From Flavobacteriales bacterium (lineage in GTDB: Bacteria > Bacteroidota > Bacteroidia > Flavobacteriales_D > Sanyastnellaceae), in assembly GCA_029238785.1 (NCBI GenBank), contig JAQWFN010000079.1, positions 1 through 43,209 on the forward strand: a stretch of DNA of 43,209 bases, in the 5' to 3' direction. The stretch's first letter is position 1. The number at the start of each line of letters is the position of its first letter. Of the stretch, positions 7,385 through 16,503 are shown piece after piece. The notes below the pieces were generated by a model. It did no database searches and was not told the origin of the DNA. It worked only from the letters and a program-made list of their open reading frames with translations. Both the position numbers and the translations under genes were made by a program.

Positions 7385-10300
7385 ATGGAAAATCAAACTC
7401 CTTATAAACCCAAGAATAAAGTCCGAATTGTAACAGCCGCCTCTCTATTTGATGGGCATGACGCAGCGATCAATATCATGCGAAGAATCATCCAATCTAC
7501 GGGTTGTGAGGTGATTCACCTTGGGCACGACAGGAGTGTTGAAGAGGTTGTTGATTGTGCCATTCAGGAAGATGCTCAGGCGATTGCCATGACCTCCTAT
7601 CAAGGTGGACATATAGAGTACTTTAAGTATATGCACGACCTTTTGCAGGAAAAGGGAGCCAATCATATCAAGATTTTTGGTGGTGGTGGTGGAACCATTC
7701 TTCCTAGTGAGATTGAAGAGCTCCACGCACATGGAATTACCCGAATTTATCATCCAGACGACGGCAGATCTATGGGGCTTCAAGGAATGATTAATGACCT
7801 GGTAATGCAAAGCGACTTCCCTACAGGGAATGATCTTTCAGGAGCTATCGATGGCATTAAAAACAAGACAAGTGTTGATTTGGCTCGCCTTATTTCAGGA
7901 GCGGAAAACTTTCCTGAAGCATCGAAAGCTGTGCTTGACGAAGTGCACGAGATGGCTAGCAAATCATCCACACCTATCCTTGGAATTACAGGTACAGGTG
8001 GTGCCGGTAAATCGTCGATGGTTGACGAATTGGTTCGTCGCTTCCTCATTGATTTCGAAGATAAAACCCTTGCCATTGTAAGTGTTGATCCTTCAAAAAG
8101 AAAAACAGGCGGTGCTTTGCTGGGCGACCGAATCAGAATGAATGCCATTAAAAACTCAAGGGTGTACATGCGTTCATTAGCCACAAGACAGAGCAATTTG
8201 GCTTTATCCAAGCACGTTTCAGAAGCTTTGGCTGTTTTAAAAGCGGCACAATTTGACCTTATTATTTTGGAGACCTCGGGGATTGGACAAAGTGACACTG
8301 AGATCATGGACCATTCTGATGTGGCTTTGTACATTATGACTCCTGAATTTGGTGCTGCTACGCAGTTGGAGAAAATTGATATGTTGGATTTTGCCGACAT
8401 GGTAGCCATCAACAAATATGACAAACGCGGTGCACAAGATGCGCTCCGTGATGTGAAGAAGCAGTACCGCCGAAATCATCAGCTTTGGGACGCCGATGAT
8501 GAGACGCTTCCCGTTTATGGAACCATTGCCTCGCAATTCAACGATCCCGGAACGAACAGGCTCTACAAGGCCTTGATGGACACCATCGCTGAAAAGACCA
8601 AGGCTCCTTTAAAAAGCACTTTTGAGATTAGTGATGAGATGTCGGAAAAAATCTTCGTCATCCCCCCTAAACGCGTGCGTTACCTCTCTGAAATAGCAGA
8701 AAACAACCGTTCTTTTGATGAATGGGTGAATGTTCAAGCTGAAATTGCAGACCAACTGTACAGCATCAATCGTTCTATTGAAACCATTGGTGCTAGTGCT
8801 TTGGAAGATAAAGACCGCCTGCTCAAAGGACTTGAAGAAAGTAAGTCGCATTTGCTTTTGGACCTCGACCCTAGAAACCTTGAACTCATCAAGAACTGGG
8901 AAGACAAAAAAGCCCTTTACAGAGCACCTGAATACGTGTTTAAGGTGCGCGATAAAGAAATTAAAATTCAAACGCATACCAAGTCTTTAAGTCATTCAGA
9001 CATTCCAAAGGTAGTTTTGCCGAAGTACAGATCTTGGGGAGATATTCTTCGTTGGAGTTTACAAGAGAACATCCCAGGGGAATTTCCTTACACCTCAGGT
9101 ATTTATCCTTTCAAACGCGAAGGAGAAGATCCAACGCGAATGTTTGCTGGAGAAGGCGGACCCGAAAGAACTAACAAGCGTTTTCATTACGTGAGTTTGG
9201 GCATGCCTGCAAAACGTTTGAGTACGGCATTCGACTCTGTTACGCTTTATGGGAACGACCCGGCGTATCGTCCAGATATCTATGGTAAAATTGGTAACTC
9301 TGGTGTAAGTATTTGTTGTTTGGATGATGCCAAGAAACTCTACAGCGGATTCGACCTCGCCAATGCAAAAACTTCCGTGTCAATGACCATTAACGGTCCG
9401 GCACCAATGCTCCTCTCCTACTTCATGAACGCTGCCATCGATCAACAATGTGAGCGTTACATTAAAGCGCAAGGCTTGGAGTCTGAGGTAGAAAAAGTAC
9501 TCCAAGCCAAGTGGGATGATCGCGATTTTGCTCGTCCGAGTTACCAGGGCGACCTTCCTGAAGGAAACGATGGTTTAGGCTTGATGTTGCTTGGAACCAC
9601 AGGAGACGAAGTGCTACCTGCCGATGTTTACCAAAAGATTAAAGAAGAAACCATAGCCGTAGTTAGAGGAACAGTTCAAGCTGATATTTTGAAAGAAGAT
9701 CAGGCTCAGAACACCTGTATTTTCTCTACTGAATTTGCGCTCCGTTTGATGGGAGATGTTCAATCGTACTTCATTGAAAACAGCGTTAGGAATTTCTACA
9801 GTGTTTCCATTTCAGGATACCACATTGCGGAGGCGGGCGCCAACCCCATTACCCAGCTTGCCTTCACCCTAGCCAATGGTTTTACCTATGTGGAGTACTA
9901 CTTGAGTAGAGGAATGGACATCAATGCTTTTGGTCCGAACTTAAGCTTCTTCTTCTCGAATGGGATTGACCCTGAATATGCCGTTATTGGTAGGGTTGCT
10001 CGAAGATTGTGGGCCAAAGCTTTGAAGCAGAAATACGGTGCTAATGCCCGTGCTCAGATGTTGAAATACCACATCCAAACTTCGGGAAGATCTTTGCACG
10101 CTCAGGAGATTGACTTTAACGATATTAGAACCACGCTTCAGGCGCTTTATGCTATTTACGACAACTGTAATTCACTGCATACCAACGCTTACGACGAAGC
10201 CATTACCACGCCTACTGAAGAATCGGTGAGACGTGCAATGGCCATTCAGCTCATCATCAATAAAGAGCTTGGTCTTGCTAAGAATGAAAACCCATTGCAA

Positions 10301-10765
10301 GGATCATTCATTATTGAGGAATTAACTGATTTAGTTGAAGAAGCCGTTCTTACCGAATTCGATCGCATCACAGAGCGAGGTGGTGTTCTTGGGGCGATGG
10401 AAACGATGTATCAACGTGGGAAAATTCAAGAAGAGAGCTTGTACTATGAGACTTTGAAACACAACGGAGAGTTCCCAATCATTGGGGTAAATACCTTCTT
10501 GAGTTCTAAAGGGAGTCCGACGATTGTTCCTCAAGAGGTTATTCGTGCCACAACGGAGGAGAAAGAATATCAGATTAAAATGCTCGAACAACTTCAAGCT
10601 TGTAATGCTGATGAAACACAAGACGTCTTGAGAAAAGTTCAGCGCGCCGCCATTCAAAATGAGAACATCTTTGAGCATTTGATGGAAGCTGCCAAGTATT
10701 GTAGTTTAGGACAAATAACAAGTGCATTGTTTGAAGTTGGTGGTCAGTACAGAAGAAACATGTAA
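7385..10765 (+). CDS. icmF: Fused isobutyryl-CoA mutase (IcmF)
   Basis: The protein has 1126 residues in the IcmF order: B12-binding domain, MeaB-like G-protein chaperone, mutase barrel. The cobalamin motif DGHDAA is at residues 23-28. The P-loop GTGGAGKSS is at about 203-211, with GTPase motif NKYD further on. The mutase part has [25 protein letters not shown] and [10 protein letters not shown]. Gln775 in AQNTCIF sits where methylmalonyl-CoA mutases have Arg (VRNTYIY), which favours isobutyryl-CoA over methylmalonyl-CoA. IcmF interconverts isobutyryl-CoA and n-butyryl-CoA (some homologues also use pivalyl- or isovaleryl-CoA) using adenosylcobalamin, with the G-domain gating cofactor loading. 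The gene stands alone with its own promoter and terminator. The assignment is strong; exact substrate range is inference. Confidence 0.93.
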   Translation: MENQTPYKPKNKVRIVTAASLFDGHDAAINIMRRIIQSTGCEVIHLGHDRSVEEVVDCAIQEDAQAIAMTSYQGGHIEYFKYMHDLLQEKGANHIKIFGGGGGTILPSEIEELHAHGITRIYHPDDGRSMGLQGMINDLVMQSDFPTGNDLSGAIDGIKNKTSVDLARLISGAENFPEASKAVLDEVHEMASKSSTPILGITGTGGAGKSSMVDELVRRFLIDFEDKTLAIVSVDPSKRKTGGALLGDRIRMNAIKNSRVYMRSLATRQSNLALSKHVSEALAVLKAAQFDLIILETSGIGQSDTEIMDHSDVALYIMTPEFGAATQLEKIDMLDFADMVAINKYDKRGAQDALRDVKKQYRRNHQLWDADDETLPVYGTIASQFNDPGTNRLYKALMDTIAEKTKAPLKSTFEISDEMSEKIFVIPPKRVRYLSEIAENNRSFDEWVNVQAEIADQLYSINRSIETIGASALEDKDRLLKGLEESKSHLLLDLDPRNLELIKNWEDKKALYRAPEYVFKVRDKEIKIQTHTKSLSHSDIPKVVLPKYRSWGDILRWSLQENIPGEFPYTSGIYPFKREGEDPTRMFAGEGGPERTNKRFHYVSLGMPAKRLSTAFDSVTLYGNDPAYRPDIYGKIGNSGVSICCLDDAKKLYSGFDLANAKTSVSMTINGPAPMLLSYFMNAAIDQQCERYIKAQGLESEVEKVLQAKWDDRDFARPSYQGDLPEGNDGLGLMLLGTTGDEVLPADVYQKIKEETIAVVRGTVQADILKEDQAQNTCIFSTEFALRLMGDVQSYFIENSVRNFYSVSISGYHIAEAGANPITQLAFTLANGFTYVEYYLSRGMDINAFGPNLSFFFSNGIDPEYAVIGRVARRLWAKALKQKYGANARAQMLKYHIQTSGRSLHAQEIDFNDIRTTLQALYAIYDNCNSLHTNAYDEAITTPTEESVRRAMAIQLIINKELGLAKNENPLQGSFIIEELTDLVEEAVLTEFDRITERGGVLGAMETMYQRGKIQEESLYYETLKHNGEFPIIGVNTFLSSKGSPTIVPQEVIRATTEEKEYQIKMLEQLQACNADETQDVLRKVQRAAIQNENIFEHLMEAAKYCSLGQITSALFEVGGQYRRNM

Positions 10766-10787
10766 TCCACAGCTATTCTAATTCATT

Positions 10788-10830
10788 CAGCTCGTTAAAG
10801 GTAAAAGAGGCCTTAGCGAGCTGTTTTTTT
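10788..10830 (+). terminator. Rho-independent terminator after icmF
   Basis: CAGCTCGTTAA (10788-10798) pairs with TTAGCGAGCTG (10813-10823) with one G-T wobble, then seven T residues. The T-run overlaps the stop codon of the convergent transporter gene. Confidence 0.85.
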
Positions 10831-11686
10831 AGCGACCTATGTTCTTCTTGTCGAAAAGGCGTTTGTTCAAGGTATTTAAAGTAACGCCTGTAATCACGAG
10901 TGCGATTCCAAGAAGCGAGAGTGGACTGAGTGCTTCGTTAAAGTAGAAGTAACCAATGCTCACTGCGAAAATGGCTCCAATGTATTTTATTGGGGTGATG
11001 ATGGCTGCATCTTCTCGAAGAATCGCCATTGCCATGAGTACTTGGGCAAGCACGGAGAACACACCAATGATGATGCCCAGTCCCCATTCATAAGCCCCAA
11101 TAGCTTCCCAAGAACCGATGCTCACTCCTCCCATTACAGGAGTTGCTATGACGTGAAAGTACATCACAATCGTCACAGGGTGATCGGTGGTTTTACACTT
11201 CATCGTAGCGAAGTAGGCCACCGCTGCTAAAAATGCAGAGAGGGTTCCAATCGCCAAGAAAGTAATCGATACTCGGGGGTCAAAGCCCTTTACCAGGACA
11301 ATTCCAAGCATTGCTATGGCTAAGAAAAGCCATTGAATTTTACGTACTTTCTGCCCTAAGAAGAGCATCGCTAAAATCACGGTAAATACCGGCGACAAGT
11401 ACTGTATTGTGGTGGCACTAGCAAGCGGAATATTCTGGATGGTGTAGAAGAAAAGACTGAGTGCAATCATCCCGAAAAAACCACGGATCAGCAACCATTT
11501 CTTATTCACCCCGAAAAAAGGAGATTTTAAACGGCTCACATAAATAGCACAGAGCACTAATGAAACAAGGGAACGCATGAACACCAACTGTGTTGTGGGA
11601 AGAAAAGAGAGCTCTTTTACGCAAACGTTCGCCAGAGTGAAGAGCACTACGGAAAAGAACATTTGGATAATTGGACCCCATTTCAT
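10829..11686 (-). CDS. EamA-family (DMT superfamily) transporter
   Basis: The protein has 285 residues with about ten hydrophobic helices in two similar halves, as in EamA/RhaT drug/metabolite transporters. Recognisable parts are the first helix with MFFSVVLFTLANVCVKEL, the conserved LVFMRSLVSL, PLASATTIQYLSPVFTVILA and, in the second half, ITPIKYIGAIFAVSIGYFYF followed by LLGIALVITGVTLN. It should export or import a small metabolite across the inner membrane; the substrate cannot be inferred. The start ATG 11686 lies only four nt after a TACCTTTG box. It has no operon partner: icmF converges on it and the CotH gene upstream has its own terminator. Confidence 0.88.
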   Translation of the reverse strand: MKWGPIIQMFFSVVLFTLANVCVKELSFLPTTQLVFMRSLVSLVLCAIYVSRLKSPFFGVNKKWLLIRGFFGMIALSLFFYTIQNIPLASATTIQYLSPVFTVILAMLFLGQKVRKIQWLFLAIAMLGIVLVKGFDPRVSITFLAIGTLSAFLAAVAYFATMKCKTTDHPVTIVMYFHVIATPVMGGVSIGSWEAIGAYEWGLGIIIGVFSVLAQVLMAMAILREDAAIITPIKYIGAIFAVSIGYFYFNEALSPLSLLGIALVITGVTLNTLNKRLFDKKNIGR

Positions 11687-11690
11687 GCTT

Positions 11691-11698
11691 CAAAGGTA
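11691..11698 (-). promoter_or_regulatory. Candidate -7 box directly before the EamA transporter
   Basis: The minus strand reads TACCTTTG, matching TAnnTTTG, and ends four nt before the ATG. If used, the transcript would be leaderless or almost so. There is no TTG at -33, so it may be coincidence. Confidence 0.35.
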
Positions 11699-11743
11699 AG
11701 TTCCTTAAATTGATATCTCGCTTTAAATCGGTATTTCGGAAAA

Positions 11744-11773
11744 CAAAAACGGGAACATCCCTGCTCCCGTTTG
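11744..11773 (-). terminator. Rho-independent terminator after the CotH gene
   Basis: On the minus strand AACGGGA and TCCCGTT (11748-11754 with 11765-11771) form a stem followed by TTTTGTTTT. It lies 25 nt past the stop at 11798. Confidence 0.75.
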
Positions 11774-11797
11774 ATCTATTTTGATGTCATTAAGAAA

Positions 11798-14700
11798 CTA
11801 TCGAATAACAGTAATGTGTCCGTCGATAACCTTTTCTTCAATTTCATGCACCGGTTTCACTTTCAATTTGAACATGAAAATTTCATCACCGATATAATAT
11901 TCTCCACCTTGGAATGAGCCGTTCCATGCTTCCATTGGGTCTGTGCTATGAAAGACCACTTCTCCCCATCTATTGAAGATCATGAGCTCGTACTTATCTA
12001 CATCATAGCTTCTACCAATAGGCAAGAACACGTCGTTTTTACCATCGTTATTTGGCGTGAAGCTGTTAGGCAAGTACATAGTAAATTCTTCCTGAGCGAA
12101 ATTTGCGATGATGGTATCGTTCTCCATAATCGTATACACTACGCTAGGGTCTTGATTTGAAGGAACTGCGTTGTGATTTCTCGCTTCCCATGTATCGAAA
12201 GTATAGTAATCTCGTGGGTAGGCGTTAAAATCAAATGGAATTCCACCTTCAACGGTTGCTGTCCATTCGTCGTTCACTATTGTTCCATCGTCAAGAACAA
12301 CGTATCCCGACAAGGGTGGAAAGATCTGAACCGTCAAGTCAAAGTGAGGGATTTCGTCATACACCGCCACAATTTCATCTGTGCTTGAAAGGTTGATGAT
12401 CATGTCGGCAGTAAACTCATCTGGAGTAAGTACATGGTTGTTGACTTCCCAGTGTGAGAAAGCGTACCAAATATCACTTGCCATAGTTACAAAGTTCCAG
12501 TCGATACCGCCTTCAAGTTCGCCCGTCCATGGATAGCTTGCCATTGGGGTTCCGTCTAATTCAATTGTTCCGGCACCTGCAGGTTGAACATCAACCGTTA
12601 CTGTATAGTGTTCGATCGCTGTAAATACAGCAACTACGGTATCCGTTTGAGACACAAAAATTTCAGCAGGAAGCGCAAATTCATCTGGCGTAGGGTCGGC
12701 ATTTAAGATTTCCCAGTGATCGAAAACAAACCATTGGTTGCTAGGAACTACATCTAAGTTGTGCGTTCCTGGGTCTACCAATAGGGTGTTTGGGTAAGGT
12801 CCCATAATGTCACCGTCCATCAAGATATCTCCTGCACCTGCCGGTTGAACATCGAACATCACCATTTGGGGATCGAGGTTTTCAGCGAAGTGAGCGATGA
12901 GCACCACGTCTCCATCAATAATGATTTCTTGATTAGGATCGTTTGGGTCTGGGAAAATAACATTTCCACTTTGCACTTCCCAGAACAAGAACACGCCTAG
13001 ATCAGTAGTAGCTTCGAGTGTAATAGGCACATCAATCCAATAGATTCCGTCCCAAGGCGACATATCTTGATTGATGTCTGCTTCATTGATATTCACCTCA
13101 CCAATGCCATCGATAATGATGGTTACCGTAGCCGGTTCAACATCGTAACATTCGGTCATCCCTTCGATGATGTTATCGTTACAGCGGTCTTCAATAAAAT
13201 CGCGCATTTCTTGCACAGCAGCTTCCCAACCTGCGTAAGTACCACCCCAGCGATCAACTTGGCGTTGCATTTCAGGAGCTATTCGTCCGGTCATCTCATC
13301 CAACAAAGCAATCATGTAGTCGCAAGAGAAATAGGTGTTCGACATGGAAGCCCAACGGTTGTAGTACTCTGCTTGGAAATCTGGGTTATCGAGAAGTGCG
13401 TTAAATACCGGCACGTGACCTTGTCCACCAACATCTCCCATACCTTCAGGATCACATGGATCTGCGTTTGGTGAAGTATCTGGAATACCTGTGTAGTTGA
13501 TGTAGTGTCCGAAAGAAGCATCACAATCCCAAAGCGCGTATTTCCAACGTTTGGCTCCTCCGTCTGGGTGTCTTCCCCTCCACCATGCGGTGTTCCAGTT
13601 CAGCCAGTCCATGGACACGATATATGAGTTCAAGATCATGTAATCGATCAAGCTTGTTTGGTTGTACACACTGGTTACGTAGTCGTAGTTTGCGGGGTCC
13701 GACATGTCATTGGTAGTTATAAAATCTACCAAATCATACCAATCATCGCCAGAACCGTATTCTTCCCATGTACCTCCCCAAGTTTTGAGGAAATCCACAA
13801 AGTTTCTTGGTTGATTGTAACGGTCTAGAGTAAAATCAATATCATCCACTTTTTCGCGGTATTCGTAAACACCCCAATACTGACCGTTGATGTAAACAAT
13901 ACAATTTTCGCTCGTTCTTTCATCGAGTTTCATTCCAGAGAGCTCACTGATGGTATGCACGTAGGCATCTCTAATGTGCGCCCCATTTTCAAATGAATAG
14001 TTATCGTTTGCCGCAGCTTTAAAGATGAGACGTTGAAAGTCGTCACGATCAGTAAGGTTGAACAACTGCGCCAAAACCGCCCAATGTTGCCCCATTTGAT
14101 CGCGGGTTACAAAGTCAAAACCACGCTGACCGTATGCATTACTATCATTACCGTGCTCGTTAGAATCACCAGTAGATTCCACCCAAAACGCTCCATTTTC
14201 GTCAAAAAACTCAATGGCAGTTAACTCATCGCCGTTCCATGCCCCATCGTTCAGTGTGTTACCAGCAATATTTACTACCGGAATGGTGTGTTGATCGATA
14301 CCGAAGAAATAAGTATTGGTTAAAATGTTTGATGGAAGAATGATTCCGTCTGCGCTGTAGGCAATAGCTCTTAAAGTTGATGTAGCATTGAGGTTGATTG
14401 GACCAGCATAAACGTTGGAACCGTTTGTTGGACGATCGCCGTTTGTGGTGTAGTAGATCGTTGCTCCTGGTTCTGTTGTATTTAGAGCGACATTAATAGC
14501 AGCTCCATAATATCCTGATTCAATATCTGCTGTTACTTCTTGAGCGTAGGCTGTTCCTGTTGGTCCTCCATTTGCAGCACCTGGACTTGGGTTTGTAAAG
14601 ATCACCCAATCTGCCGCACCGTCTGTTGATCTTCCGTAGGAGTGATTCATTTGGTTTGGTTGGATGTCTGCTATGTACGTAAACTCGCTCAAAACCACCC

Positions 14701-15082
14701 CTGCAGGATCAGCGAAAATCACTGATTCCGGTTTCGTTTGCGTTATTCTGAAACTTGTATTCAGGTATCCGAAAGTCATTGGATCTAACTCATAAAATCC
14801 GGTGCAGATGATCACAAGGTATCCTCCTGCAGGCACAATGTTTCCATTTGGGATTTCGAATTTCTGAGGGTCTGTGGGATCATCTGAGAGAAAGTAACCT
14901 CCAGCGTCAATGGCGGCTCCAGTTGGATTGTAAAGCTCAATCCAATCTTCATACTCATCATCCCAACCCGCACCAACGTTCCAATCGCTGTAATTCGCGG
15001 CTGTAAATTCGTTCAATTGAAGTTGTCCAAAAGTGAGCGATGCCCAACAAATAAGACCAGTGATTAGCAGGATTCTTTTCAT
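11798..15082 (-). CDS. CotH-domain surface protein with T9SS type B sorting domain
   Basis: The protein has 1094 residues. ATG 15082 begins a signal peptide (MKRILLITGLICWASLTFGQ); the upstream in-frame extension has no such feature. In order: lamin-tail-like domain (about 20-150, LQLNEFTAANYSDWN), chitobiase C-terminal-like domain (about 190-270, TIYYTTNGDRPT), CotH kinase-like domain (about 280-650) with YGQRGFDFVTRD, NGQYWGVYEYREKVDD and ALWDCDASFG, then several InlB-B/Listeria-type repeats (VQPAGAG...FDHWE), and a type B gliding-motility C-terminal domain (LPNSFTPNNDGKNDVF...MIFNRWGEVVF). CotH is a spore-coat protein kinase in Bacillus. LTD plus CotH plus chitobiase-like domains recur in secreted Bacteroidota proteins of unknown function. 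Type B domains usually direct T9SS export and surface retention. Kinase activity here is not established. Confidence 0.92.
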   Translation of the reverse strand: MKRILLITGLICWASLTFGQLQLNEFTAANYSDWNVGAGWDDEYEDWIELYNPTGAAIDAGGYFLSDDPTDPQKFEIPNGNIVPAGGYLVIICTGFYELDPMTFGYLNTSFRITQTKPESVIFADPAGVVLSEFTYIADIQPNQMNHSYGRSTDGAADWVIFTNPSPGAANGGPTGTAYAQEVTADIESGYYGAAINVALNTTEPGATIYYTTNGDRPTNGSNVYAGPINLNATSTLRAIAYSADGIILPSNILTNTYFFGIDQHTIPVVNIAGNTLNDGAWNGDELTAIEFFDENGAFWVESTGDSNEHGNDSNAYGQRGFDFVTRDQMGQHWAVLAQLFNLTDRDDFQRLIFKAAANDNYSFENGAHIRDAYVHTISELSGMKLDERTSENCIVYINGQYWGVYEYREKVDDIDFTLDRYNQPRNFVDFLKTWGGTWEEYGSGDDWYDLVDFITTNDMSDPANYDYVTSVYNQTSLIDYMILNSYIVSMDWLNWNTAWWRGRHPDGGAKRWKYALWDCDASFGHYINYTGIPDTSPNADPCDPEGMGDVGGQGHVPVFNALLDNPDFQAEYYNRWASMSNTYFSCDYMIALLDEMTGRIAPEMQRQVDRWGGTYAGWEAAVQEMRDFIEDRCNDNIIEGMTECYDVEPATVTIIIDGIGEVNINEADINQDMSPWDGIYWIDVPITLEATTDLGVFLFWEVQSGNVIFPDPNDPNQEIIIDGDVVLIAHFAENLDPQMVMFDVQPAGAGDILMDGDIMGPYPNTLLVDPGTHNLDVVPSNQWFVFDHWEILNADPTPDEFALPAEIFVSQTDTVVAVFTAIEHYTVTVDVQPAGAGTIELDGTPMASYPWTGELEGGIDWNFVTMASDIWYAFSHWEVNNHVLTPDEFTADMIINLSSTDEIVAVYDEIPHFDLTVQIFPPLSGYVVLDDGTIVNDEWTATVEGGIPFDFNAYPRDYYTFDTWEARNHNAVPSNQDPSVVYTIMENDTIIANFAQEEFTMYLPNSFTPNNDGKNDVFLPIGRSYDVDKYELMIFNRWGEVVFHSTDPMEAWNGSFQGGEYYIGDEIFMFKLKVKPVHEIEEKVIDGHITVIR

Positions 15083-15292
15083 TCTTTTTCGGTTTCGGTA
15101 ATAAGACCAATTCTCTTGTAACAAGGTTGCGTCGGAAAGTAATTTTTCGAACTTCTGCGAGTTCCAGGCGCAAGAAAACGACAACATCAATACAATAAAT
15201 TGTTTAATAACCCTATTTCGGCTTATTAAGGGCACAATATACATTGATAGATTCACATTTTCACGCCGTAGTTTGGGTCTAAATTGGAAAGC

Positions 15293-15318
15293 AAAAAAGG
15301 GCCACCAAAAGGCAGCCC
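15293..15318 (-). terminator. Orphan minus-strand terminator, 211 nt upstream of the CotH gene
   Basis: On the minus strand GGGCTGCC (15318-15311) pairs with GGTGGCCC (15306-15299), including two wobbles, around a TTTT loop and is followed by CTTTTTT-like sequence. No coding gene ends here, so it either terminates a small RNA or attenuates a long leader of the CotH gene. Confidence 0.6.
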
Positions 15319-15476
15319 TACAACACTTAAACTAATTTATTTAGTCGCATCTTGTTCCCAAGCGCTTCTTCTAATTTAAAAGGTATTTCACTTTCTCATG
15401 GCCCTAGGGGGATAAAGCACTGATTTGAAGGTATGGTGTGATCATAAAAGCGAATTCATTTTTCTTTTGGTGATGG

Positions 15477-15507
15477 TTGCGTGTTTTTATCAAGTGGCGT
15501 ATTTTTG
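15477..15507 (+). promoter_or_regulatory. Promoter of the 38-residue membrane protein
   Basis: TTG (15477-15479), exactly 20 nt, then TATTTTTG (15500-15507) match the Bacteroidota promoter. The expected start of transcription near 15514 leaves about 10 nt before the ATG at 15524 and rules out an earlier in-frame ATG at 15425. Confidence 0.75.
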
Positions 15508-15523
15508 CACAAAACAAATCCAC

Positions 15524-15640
15524 ATGGCGCACGATCACGATCACTCAGAACCAGAACAAAATGAAATTGGCGGACCAGTTACATTTGCGATATTCTGTTT
15601 TGTTGTTGCAATTGTAATCATCTATTTCCTAAGCGCTTAA
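15524..15640 (+). CDS. Small His-rich single-helix membrane protein (38 aa)
   Basis: The peptide begins MAHDHDHSEPEQNEIGG and continues into one hydrophobic helix (PVTFAIFCFVVAIVIIYF) ending LSA. Start 15524 is set by the promoter directly upstream; the longer frame from 15425 would place promoter elements inside the coding region. The acidic/His-rich N-terminus could bind metal, and single-helix proteins of this size are often subunits of membrane complexes such as terminal oxidases, but there is no direct evidence for either. Its TAA overlaps the stop codon of the convergent gene at 15637. I do not recognise a family. Confidence 0.7.
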   Translation: MAHDHDHSEPEQNEIGGPVTFAIFCFVVAIVIIYFLSA

Positions 15641-16413
15641 GCTTTAGAATCTAGAATAATCTTCTTGCCCTTTTGCGTCAAATAACGCTCTCGCGCCGTC
15701 ATTTGAAAGATATTGGCGGCCTCATTGGTCTTGTCTATCGTTTTCTTTATTTCACGCTGAAGTCCTGTGAAAAACCATTGTTTTTTCTGTTCGGGAGCGA
15801 GACATGTATACTGCTTCAGGCCAGGATATTCAAGTACCAAATCAATTCGGGCTAAAAACTTGGGGTGGGCTTTTTGCATTCGTTCCCACAAATCAGAAAC
15901 ACGATCAAAGACTAAGACCCTCGCACCACTATCGGCGATATCTTCGGCGATGTTGAGTATATCTTCATCACTCACCAGACTATTTAGATTAGCCTTTCCT
16001 AATAATCCAAAATGAAATTCTTTTTGACTCAGCAAGTGCGTTGACAAAAGATCAGAAGCTGGAAGGTCGGAGATATAGTACATTTTCCTCCCCTTGTCTT
16101 GCATCACGTCCATTACTCCACTAAAAAAGTGTTTTGCATCTATTTCATTATGAAAAGCTTTGCCTGATAAGACAGAAGCAATGTAAAGCATGCGTCCAGT
16201 ACCAATAGCTTTCCAGGGAGAACATGATTTCCACTTCAGGCAGCCAAGGTCTTTAGCAAAGTTCATGACCGTTGACGAATCCAGTATTCGTAGGTACTGA
16301 AATTCCTGATTATCGAGTGATTCTTCTAATTGAAGCAGCGTATCGTATATCCCGGTTCTAATGAACGGAATACCGAAAAGCGTGTTCTCTTGCCGTGGTG
16401 AGGATAAAGTCAT
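15637..16413 (-). CDS. Unrecognised soluble protein (258 aa)
   Basis: The start is ATG 16413. There is no signal peptide or membrane segment. The middle alternates beta-strand-like and helical stretches (GTGRMLYIASVL, GRKMYYISDLPASDLLS, ARVLVFDRVSDLWERM), followed by a basic, helical C-terminus (QREIKKTIDKTNEAANIF, ARERYLTQKGKK). The order GTG...YYISDLP...VLVFDRV recalls the Rossmann-like WecG/TagA/CpsF glycosyltransferases, but the diagnostic residues are not clear, so no function is claimed. Two features argue for a real gene: a TATGTTTG box 25 nt upstream and a length uninterrupted by stops. It lies between the small membrane protein (convergent) and the DPP11 gene, 90 nt away. Confidence 0.72.
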   Translation of the reverse strand: MTLSSPRQENTLFGIPFIRTGIYDTLLQLEESLDNQEFQYLRILDSSTVMNFAKDLGCLKWKSCSPWKAIGTGRMLYIASVLSGKAFHNEIDAKHFFSGVMDVMQDKGRKMYYISDLPASDLLSTHLLSQKEFHFGLLGKANLNSLVSDEDILNIAEDIADSGARVLVFDRVSDLWERMQKAHPKFLARIDLVLEYPGLKQYTCLAPEQKKQWFFTGLQREIKKTIDKTNEAANIFQMTARERYLTQKGKKIILDSKA

Positions 16414-16437
16414 GTTAATAGTTTGATGTTTTCAAAT

Positions 16438-16445
16438 CAAACATA
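16438..16445 (-). promoter_or_regulatory. Candidate -7 box for the gene at 15637-16413
   Basis: The minus strand reads TATGTTTG (TAnnTTTG), 24 nt before the ATG. No TTG is present at -33. If used, this gene is transcribed separately from the S8-DPP11 unit upstream. Confidence 0.45.
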
Positions 16446-16503
16446 GACAGAGAAAAACGCTTCTTTGTCAGCCCAACACCTATGCCTTTTGTAAGACCTT
16501 TAC

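Larger units (their letters stand above)
15083..15523. other. Non-coding stretch of 441 nt
   Basis: I see no convincing gene here. It holds an orphan minus-strand terminator (15293-15318), a promoter for the small membrane protein (15477-15507) and, on the minus strand around 15325-15420, sequence that could be a small RNA or leader of the CotH gene. A seven-codon minus-strand frame (MRLNKLV) lies just before the terminator hairpin. No tRNA-like fold was found. Confidence 0.5.

Noticed and set aside
7780-8424. 214-codon minus-strand frame within icmF
   Set aside because: Mirror of a strongly conserved coding region; no start context or motif of its own.
15083-15256. Upstream extension of the CotH protein by 58 codons
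   Set aside because: The signal peptide begins at 15082, and the extension lacks any feature of an exported protein start.
15425-15523. Longer start for the small membrane protein
   Set aside because: A TTG-N20-TAnnTTTG promoter lies inside this segment and points to ATG 15524.
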